This document shows, piece by piece, positions 58,503 through 64,000 of a DNA stretch of 64,000 bases. The translations under genes and the position numbers were made by a program. Position 1 is the stretch's first letter, and each line of letters opens with the position of its first letter. Source of the DNA: Cupriavidus campinensis (lineage in GTDB: Bacteria; Pseudomonadota; Gammaproteobacteria; Burkholderiales; Burkholderiaceae); NCBI RefSeq assembly GCF_905397395.1, contig NZ_CAJPVH010000018.1, positions 35,210 through 99,209 on the forward strand. The letters run 5' to 3'. The notes under the pieces were generated by a model that ran no database searches, was not told the origin of the DNA, and was given only the letters and a program-made list of their open reading frames with translations.

Positions 58503-59321
58503 ATGAGAGCGACCGGCTGCAGGCCACCGAAATGGCCGATGTCAGAGCTACGCCGGCGCTTGGCCGTGGACTTTCGGGGCAGGGACATCATGAGCAGGAC
58601 ATCGCAGGCGAAAGCATCGCAAGGTCACAGCGCGCGCGCGCAGCCAGCACGGAACGCGCCAGCCGCGCGCCATCGGCGCCATGCCTGCGGCGATTGCCAT
58701 GCGCTGGCCCGCGCACTGCACGACGACCTCGCCCAACTGCTTTCCTACGCGCTGATCCAGATCGACATGGCGCAGGCATCGGCGCCCGACGCCGCGGCCT
58801 TCCGCGAATTGTCCCTGCGCCATGGCCGTGACCTGATCAAGGACGCCCTGCGTACCACACGCGACGTGATTGGCGGCCTGGTGGACGCGGCCCCGCCGGT
58901 GGAACCCACACTCGATGCGCAATGCCTGCTGCTGGCCGCCGAGATCGGCGCGCTGGCGCGCCAGCCGATCGAGGCCGATTGCGCGCCGGTCACGCCCGCG
59001 CCGCCGCAGCGCGTTTGTGCCGAACTGCTGCGCGCCGCGCGCGAGCTGCTCGGCAACGCCTGCAAGCATGCACCCGGCGCTCGCGTGCAACTCACCTTAC
59101 GCCAGGACGGCAGCGAAGGCGACGGCCTGCTCCTGACGGTGCGTGACGACGGCCCCGGCTTCGACGCTGCGTGCCTGCAAGCGCCGGCCCCAGGCCACTA
59201 CGGCCTGCACACCCTGCCCGACGCCTTGCGCGGCGTAGGCGCCACGCTGCACCTGCACACGCGCCCCGGGGCCGGCGTACGCGCCGAAGTGCGCTGGGCG
59301 GGCAAGGCGGTGCGGCAATGA
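58503..59321 (+). CDS. Soluble NarL-type sensor histidine kinase
   Basis: 272 aa. A basic N-terminus of about 60 residues lacks any membrane helix or sensor domain. A HisKA_3 dimerisation helix has the phospho-acceptor His73 (RALHDDLAQLLSYALIQID), and the ATPase domain has N-box ELLGNACKHA (Asn185) and G1 box DDGPGF (215-220). Internal starts at 58539 and 58590 are possible. It overlaps the response regulator gene by 4 bp (ATGA). With no sensory domain it may need a partner or respond to a cytosolic state. Confidence 0.85.
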   Translation: MRATGCRPPKWPMSELRRRLAVDFRGRDIMSRTSQAKASQGHSARAQPARNAPAARHRRHACGDCHALARALHDDLAQLLSYALIQIDMAQASAPDAAAFRELSLRHGRDLIKDALRTTRDVIGGLVDAAPPVEPTLDAQCLLLAAEIGALARQPIEADCAPVTPAPPQRVCAELLRAARELLGNACKHAPGARVQLTLRQDGSEGDGLLLTVRDDGPGFDAACLQAPAPGHYGLHTLPDALRGVGATLHLHTRPGAGVRAEVRWAGKAVRQ

Positions 59322-59983
59322 CGATCCGCGTAGTGGTGGCGGACGACCATGCAATGATCCGCGAAGGGCTGGCCGCCCTGCTCCAGCGCGAGGATGATAT
59401 CGAGGTCCTGGCGCAGGCGCGCAACGGTGTCGAGCTGCTGCAGCTCGTGCGTTCGCTGCGCCCGGACGTGGCGGTGCTGGACATCGGTATGCCGATCCTG
59501 AACGGCGTGGAGGCCATCCGGCGCGTCACCGCGGAGGCGGTGCCCTGCAAGATGCTGTGCCTGTCGATCAACAATCGCCACCAGGAAGTCATGGCGGCGC
59601 TCGATGCCGGTGCTTCGGGATATGTGCTCAAGGAGAACTCGTTCGAGGAACTTTCGCGTGCCATACGGCGCGTCATGGCGAACCAGGTCTACCTCAGCGG
59701 CGAGCTGATCGGCGGCCTGCTGCACGCCTACCGTTCGCCGGGCACGCCACGGCACACGGATGGGGCCGCGTCCCTTGCGCTGCGGCTGCCGCAGCTCACG
59801 CCGCGCGAACGCCAGGTCGCGCAGTTGTTCGCCGAAGGGCACAGCACCAAGTCGATCGCGCGGATGCTTTACCTGAGCGACAAGACCATCGCCAGCCACC
59901 GGGAGAACACATTCCGCAAGCTCGGCATCCGCAGCATTGCCGAACTCACGCGCTATGCCATGCGCGAAGGGCTCAGTTCCTAG
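59318..59983 (+). CDS. NarL/LuxR-type response regulator
   Basis: 221 aa. Receiver domain with the acidic pair in VVVADDHAMIREGLAALLQR, phospho-acceptor Asp55 (VAVLDIGMPI) and Lys104 (GYVLKENS); C-terminal LuxR HTH LTPRERQVAQLFAEGHSTKS and DKTIASHRENTFRKLGI. It is the partner of the overlapping kinase. Its stop overlaps that of the convergent cargo gene (CTAG), and eCIS-linked genes lie on both sides, so it is a plausible regulator of them. Confidence 0.92.
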   Translation: MTIRVVVADDHAMIREGLAALLQREDDIEVLAQARNGVELLQLVRSLRPDVAVLDIGMPILNGVEAIRRVTAEAVPCKMLCLSINNRHQEVMAALDAGASGYVLKENSFEELSRAIRRVMANQVYLSGELIGGLLHAYRSPGTPRHTDGAASLALRLPQLTPRERQVAQLFAEGHSTKSIARMLYLSDKTIASHRENTFRKLGIRSIAELTRYAMREGLSS

Positions 59984-61482
59984 ATCATATTGGCCTCGCC
60001 GGTCTTGATCAGGTGCTCGATGTAGCGCTCCACGGCCAGCGCACCCTGCGTCTTCTTCGGCACCTTGCTGTACTTGTAGATGCCCAGGCGCTGGGTCTGC
60101 TTCTTGGACTTCTTCTTGTGGATGCGCGGTTGCACCGCGAATTCATAGGCCGGACTGGCGGGGTCGAAGCCGCGCTTGGCCCCGAGCCGCTTGTGGATCT
60201 GGGTGTTGCGGCGATGCAGGTTGCGGTATCCGCCCACTTGCCGCACGCGATTTCTGGGCTTGGAAAGATCGAGCCACGCATGGCTGGCCGAAGCCGAGTA
60301 ATCCTGCCCCTCGGTCTGCGTCAGCATGAAGTGGGCATCGCGGTAGAAGGCCAGCGCCGGGTATTTCGCGTCGAGCTCGACGCGCTTGTCCGTGGTGCCC
60401 TCCATGTCGTCCTCGAGCCCGTTCTTGTGCGAGTTGTCGGTGCCAAACGTGGGGCTGTGCACCTGGTGCATTTCGGGGTTGGGGATGGTGATGGCAAAGG
60501 CCTGGTTGTACGCGCTGGGGTCGCCGCGCACGTTTTGCGATTCGCCGGACGGCGCGTGGTCTCGGTTGACCGCCGACCCGGCAAGCCAGGCGGGCGTGTT
60601 CTTGAGGTTCTGGTAGTTGCGCGAATGCCCGGAATCCGACTTCAGCGCCACGTTGGTCGCATACGAGCCCACGTCGAACGGCGAGAGGTTCTCGCCGGTG
60701 CGGTCGGCGCGGCGACGGTCCACCAGCTCGCCCTTGGCCAGCCGGTCTAGCAGGGCCTGGTTGGCGCTCACGCCCCCCGGTGTTGGCGCCACGGTGCTGA
60801 CCGCCTGGCCACGCCGGTCGCCCTTGGCCGGGTCCCACTCATGGAACAGCTTCTTCACATCGTCGTAGCTGTAGCGCGCCAGCGTCACCGGGTCCATGAC
60901 CTTGCTGCTGCCGTAGCGCTTGCCGGCGTTCTTGAAGGTCGAGAACATCTCCGGCTTCATCTCGATGTACTTGCCCGCGTACTGCTGCCGATGCGCCGCC
61001 GTGTTGGCAAGGTAATTAACCTTGCCGGACTCGAGGATCTCGAACAGTACGTTCTTGGGATCGTGAGCTGTGGTCGGGGCCACCGCCGTCACCGGGCCCG
61101 ATGCCGGCACGGGCGCGTTCACGGGCGTCAGCACCCGCACCCCGGGCTGCTGGGAGTGCATGCGGTTGCCCACATGGTGGTAGACCTCTCCCGTTGCGCC
61201 GTGGGTATGCGTGCCGTCGCCGTTGTCGCGCAGGTTGTACCGCCGCTCCCTGCCGCCCACGTCGACGTATTCCCATTTGGCCTGCAGCGGCATGGCGGCG
61301 CCCGGCGACGGCAGCGGCTTCAACGTCTGCGTGCCTGGCGCGGCGTGGAGCTGGCTCACGCGCGAAGACTGCGCAGCCATGCGGGCGCTGGCGTCCACGC
61401 GCCGCTGCAGGGCGCCGCCGGGCTGGCGCGTGTCGCGGGCCGGCGCGTCGGGGCCGTCACGGCTCGGTTGTCGGACTTTCAC
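59980..61482 (-). CDS. Probable eCIS cargo protein with possible nuclease motif
   Basis: 500 aa, no known domain that I recognise overall. The N-terminal 70 residues hold ALQRRVDASARMAAQSSRV and MPLQAKWEYVDVGGRERRY, which resemble leader segments of proteins found beside DUF4157 genes. Around residues 300-347 the pattern GSAVNRDHAPSGES, AITIPNPEMHQVH and SPTFGT resembles the RDHxPS...IP...H...TYG core of HNH-like polymorphic toxins (Asp308-His309, His339, His342). The C-terminus is strongly basic (IHKKKSKKQTQRL). It lies 16 bp after the upstream gene, in one operon. Toxin function is inference. Confidence 0.6.
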   Translation of the reverse strand: MKVRQPSRDGPDAPARDTRQPGGALQRRVDASARMAAQSSRVSQLHAAPGTQTLKPLPSPGAAMPLQAKWEYVDVGGRERRYNLRDNGDGTHTHGATGEVYHHVGNRMHSQQPGVRVLTPVNAPVPASGPVTAVAPTTAHDPKNVLFEILESGKVNYLANTAAHRQQYAGKYIEMKPEMFSTFKNAGKRYGSSKVMDPVTLARYSYDDVKKLFHEWDPAKGDRRGQAVSTVAPTPGGVSANQALLDRLAKGELVDRRRADRTGENLSPFDVGSYATNVALKSDSGHSRNYQNLKNTPAWLAGSAVNRDHAPSGESQNVRGDPSAYNQAFAITIPNPEMHQVHSPTFGTDNSHKNGLEDDMEGTTDKRVELDAKYPALAFYRDAHFMLTQTEGQDYSASASHAWLDLSKPRNRVRQVGGYRNLHRRNTQIHKRLGAKRGFDPASPAYEFAVQPRIHKKKSKKQTQRLGIYKYSKVPKKTQGALAVERYIEHLIKTGEANMI

Positions 61483-61498
61483 GCTTGGGTTTCTCCGG

Positions 61499-64000
61499 TC
61501 ACGGTTTGGGCACGCGCGGCTTCAGCAGCGGCAACAGCATCGCCGCGAACACCGCCACCAGCACCGCCGCCAACAGGCGGCCACTGATCTGCGAGGCGGA
61601 CAGGTCCGGGTCGCAGCGCAGCAGCAGCCCGCCAATCACCGCCGGCACGATGCCGGCCACCACGAGGTACAACTGGTATGGCCGCCCCAGCGCCCGCACG
61701 CGGCACGACGCCACGAACAGCGCGAGCGAGACCAGGGCCACCGTCAGCCCCACCCAGAATGCGGCCCGCATGGCCCAGCGCCAGTCGCATACCACGTTGC
61801 ACAGCGCACCCTCGCGCGTCTCGCCAGCGAGGATGGTCTCGCGGATGCCATTGGCGAGCAGCGCGCCGGTGGCGGCATCTGCCACCGGCTGGGGCCACAG
61901 CGCGATGCCGCCGAAGTTGTCGTTGAAGTAGGCCAGGTCATCGTTCATCTGCCGGGGTTCGGCACCGCCGGCGGAAACCATCGGCACGATGCGCCGCACC
62001 ACGATGGCGCGATTGGTGCCAACCAGCTCCGGCGTGGTCTCCACCGCCTCGCGCAGCGTCTTCTTGCTCTGCACGGTCGGCTCGGGCAGCGCCACCACGT
62101 AGCGCACGGTCACATTGGTGCGGCTGACGTAGCCCTCGTTCCCAGTTACGATGCGGCCATCCTCGAAGCGCGGGTCCTCGGCCTGCACCAGGGTGTCGAG
62201 CAGTTGGTCGAAGGTCCACGTGGCACCCGCCGGTGGCGTGGCTGGCGGCACCGCCGCCGCCTTGGCACGGACCGGTGCGGCCTGCGCTGCCGCAGCCGGC
62301 GCCGAGGCGGCCACGTCGTCGGCCGTGCGCAAGGCGGGCACAAGGTCGCCGGCCTGCAGCATCAGGTTCAGCGTGTACGGGCGGCGGCCCTTGCGCATCT
62401 CGGCGATCAGCGTCTGGATCAGCCGCTGGCGGAAGTCGTCGAACGCGGCATAGCGGCTGTCGCCGGGCAGCGGCACGGCGTCGAGGAACAGCGTGATGCC
62501 GTCGCCCAGATAGGGATCGGCGGCCAGCCCCGGGATGCGGTCTTCCCAGCGTCGTGCGTAATGGCTCAGCGGCACGTCGATCATGCGCATGGCCTGCCGG
62601 GCCACCTGCTCGGCCACGCGCCGGCGCTGGTCCTCCGGCAGCCGCGCGAGGAACTGCCAGTCCTTGCGGTAGACGGTGACGTCCAGCTTGCTGCCGTAGC
62701 GGTGCACGGCGCGCAGGAACGCCAGTTGCCCGGCGTCAGGCCGCAGCGGCGTGACGTTGCCGTCGTCGTCGAACGGCTGCGCATAGGCGAGCAACCGCTC
62801 GTAAAGGCTGAAATCGAGTTTCGGGCCGTGCGCGGGGTCGCTCCAGTGCGGCACCACGCCATAGACCTTGCCGCTCGTGGCCGCGATCAGGCAGTTGCAT
62901 CCGGTGCCCGACCAGCCCGGTGCCGTGGACACTGCGGCGTCATGGCGCTGCATGGCCTGCTCGATCAGCCAGGCGCGTACGCGCGGCGGCATCAGCGTAG
63001 CCGGCAGGTCCTGCCACTTCACGGGCGCTTCCACCAACTGCGGCGGCACCTTGGGGGGCGGCCCCTGCCACGCCGTGGCGCAGCGCTGGCGCCACTGGTC
63101 GGCGCTTGGCGCGGTCTGGCGGGTTTCCAGCGCCACACGGTCGGTCAGGGCCGCCGCGTGGGCGCAGACCCGCGCGTCTAGCGCGGCGGCGAACAGGCCC
63201 CGGGTCGGATACTCGACATTGCGCAGCGGCTGGAGTAGCAGCGCGAGTTGCGCCGCCCCGGCCTCGCTCAGTTCGTCAAGGCCGTCGGCGTCCGGCACCG
63301 GTGGGGGTGCGACGGCCTCGGCGTCGCCCTCGGCCACATCGGGCGGCGCGGGTGGGGCAATCTTTTCGAGCACGGCGTCGGTGAGCCGCCAGGCGTCGAC
63401 CGATGTTGGGCTGCGCAGCGGCGCCTGCGTCGCGTCGATCGGCACGGTCTGGATCGCCGGCGCGGATGCGGGTTTCGGCGCCGCGCTGCGCGGCCCGGCC
63501 ACGTTGAGCGCGAACTGCTGGCGCACGCCCTGCCCCCAGCGGTCGCGCAGTTCCACAGTGAAGGTGCGCCGTCCACGCACCGTGGCCGTGCCCTGCACGT
63601 TGCCGTTAGCGTCCAGCGCCAGGCCCGCGGGCAACCCCGAGCCGACCTCGCTGAAGGCATAGGGCGGCTCGCCGCCAACAGCCTGGAAGCGGTAGCGGTA
63701 CGGCACATCCACGGTGGCGGCCGGCAGCGCGGTGACGGCGGTTTTCTCGAAGCCGAGCGGATCGGGGTCGCCCAGGCACGCCTCCGGCGCCGCCCTGCCC
63801 GGCTGCACCGGGCACGCCAATGCCGGCGGATTTGGCGCTGGCGGGATGGCGGCCGGTGCGGACGCCGATGCCGGTGCCAATGTCGATGTCGATGTCGATG
63901 TCGGTGCCGATGCCGACGGCTGCGACGCCGCAGGCGCGCCGGGGGTGGCGGCGGGCGCGGGCCACAGCAGGCCGTTGCCGAGCAGCAGAAGCGCCGCCGT
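61499..64000 (-). CDS. Secreted, C-terminally membrane-anchored protein with Ig-like domain (5-prime end outside window)
   Basis: At least 833 codons; the frame stays open to the window edge. The first visible residues, TAALLLLGNGLLWPAPAAT, are the end of a signal peptide, followed by a Ser/Thr/Pro/Ala linker that includes a short Ser-Thr repeat. A putative Ig domain follows (PYRYRFQAVGGEPPYAFSEV, GLPAGLALDANGNVQGTATV), then a large region with NWTFD-like segments of unknown fold. The last about 110 residues hold three transmembrane helices (AAFWVGLTVALVSLALFVAS, YLVVAGIVPAVIGGLLL, LLAAVLVAVFAAMLLPLL). The topology suggests an inner-membrane protein with a large periplasmic domain. First visible gene of the operon with the cargo gene. 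Confidence 0.7.
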   Translation of the reverse strand, partial: TAALLLLGNGLLWPAPAATPGAPAASQPSASAPTSTSTSTLAPASASAPAAIPPAPNPPALACPVQPGRAAPEACLGDPDPLGFEKTAVTALPAATVDVPYRYRFQAVGGEPPYAFSEVGSGLPAGLALDANGNVQGTATVRGRRTFTVELRDRWGQGVRQQFALNVAGPRSAAPKPASAPAIQTVPIDATQAPLRSPTSVDAWRLTDAVLEKIAPPAPPDVAEGDAEAVAPPPVPDADGLDELSEAGAAQLALLLQPLRNVEYPTRGLFAAALDARVCAHAAALTDRVALETRQTAPSADQWRQRCATAWQGPPPKVPPQLVEAPVKWQDLPATLMPPRVRAWLIEQAMQRHDAAVSTAPGWSGTGCNCLIAATSGKVYGVVPHWSDPAHGPKLDFSLYERLLAYAQPFDDDGNVTPLRPDAGQLAFLRAVHRYGSKLDVTVYRKDWQFLARLPEDQRRRVAEQVARQAMRMIDVPLSHYARRWEDRIPGLAADPYLGDGITLFLDAVPLPGDSRYAAFDDFRQRLIQTLIAEMRKGRRPYTLNLMLQAGDLVPALRTADDVAASAPAAAAQAAPVRAKAAAVPPATPPAGATWTFDQLLDTLVQAEDPRFEDGRIVTGNEGYVSRTNVTVRYVVALPEPTVQSKKTLREAVETTPELVGTNRAIVVRRIVPMVSAGGAEPRQMNDDLAYFNDNFGGIALWPQPVADAATGALLANGIRETILAGETREGALCNVVCDWRWAMRAAFWVGLTVALVSLALFVASCRVRALGRPYQLYLVVAGIVPAVIGGLLLRCDPDLSASQISGRLLAAVLVAVFAAMLLPLLKPRVPKP

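Overview
The window looks like high-GC betaproteobacterial DNA of the Cupriavidus/Ralstonia group (Burkholderiaceae). The reasons are the GC-rich codon use, two orphan Bug/TctC-type periplasmic binding proteins, napEDABC joined to a ccm operon, many LysR regulators each paired with a small catabolic unit, and a tartrate-utilisation cluster. The accessory mix and the absence of ribosomal, tRNA or core housekeeping blocks suggest a second chromosome or megaplasmid rather than the main chromosome; this is inference. No tRNA, rRNA or CRISPR array was seen.

Layout. 1-9.6 kb (minus strand): a periplasmic nitrate reductase operon napEDABC, followed in the same direction by cytochrome c maturation genes ccmABCDEFG and the start of ccmH, so that a multiheme enzyme and the machinery that attaches its hemes can be co-expressed; a good sigma-70-type promoter lies just before napE. 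9.7-12 kb: a galactarate/talarate dehydratase and a divergent LacI-type regulator with two matching operator palindromes between them. 12-21 kb: a SulP transporter, a three-gene ABC/FtsX-like/DUF3299 unit with a histidine-rich loop, a VOC protein with divergent LysR, an M48 lipoprotein peptidase, a YbaL-type cation/proton antiporter and a DUF1801 protein. 21-29.4 kb: a PAS/sigma-54 activator divergent from a five-gene operon (carboxyltransferase, binding protein, ADP-forming acyl-CoA ligase, biotin carboxylase, biotin carrier) with a recognisable -24/-12 promoter. This reads as uptake, CoA activation and biotin-dependent carboxylation of an unidentified carboxylate. 29.4-36.7 kb: a tartrate operon (ttuC, ttuD, pyk, eno, binding protein) with divergent LysR. 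Its enzymes alone can carry meso-tartrate through glycerate, 2-phosphoglycerate and PEP to pyruvate.

36.7-46 kb: nitronate monooxygenase with LysR, an SDR-like protein that lacks the catalytic tyrosine, a Tat-exported epoxide-hydrolase-like protein, a YbaK-domain protein, katG behind an OxyR-like site, a lipoprotein whose stop codon lies in an 11-bp tandem repeat, and a TfoX-N protein. At 46.0-46.2 kb the tails of two broken genes (SDR and probable TetR) abut, marking an old deletion. 46.3-54 kb: an alpha/beta hydrolase plus amidase pair, then a tripartite efflux operon (NodT-type outer-membrane lipoprotein, an 82-aa unknown, EmrB-type MFS, EmrA-type adaptor, TetR) preceded by two tandem copies of a palindrome that is a good candidate TetR operator.

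54-64 kb is accessory DNA: DUF1488, an unknown small gene, an IS transposase remnant, and then a block I associate with an extracellular contractile injection system (eCIS). It holds a 709-aa DUF4157 (eCIS core) protein with a candidate ADP-ribosyltransferase-like C-terminal half, a soluble NarL-type two-component pair, a 500-aa probable cargo protein with a possible nuclease motif, and a secreted, membrane-anchored Ig-like protein running off the right edge. No sheath, tube or baseplate gene is inside the window, so the eCIS assignment rests on the DUF4157 domain and must be tested in the flanking sequence.
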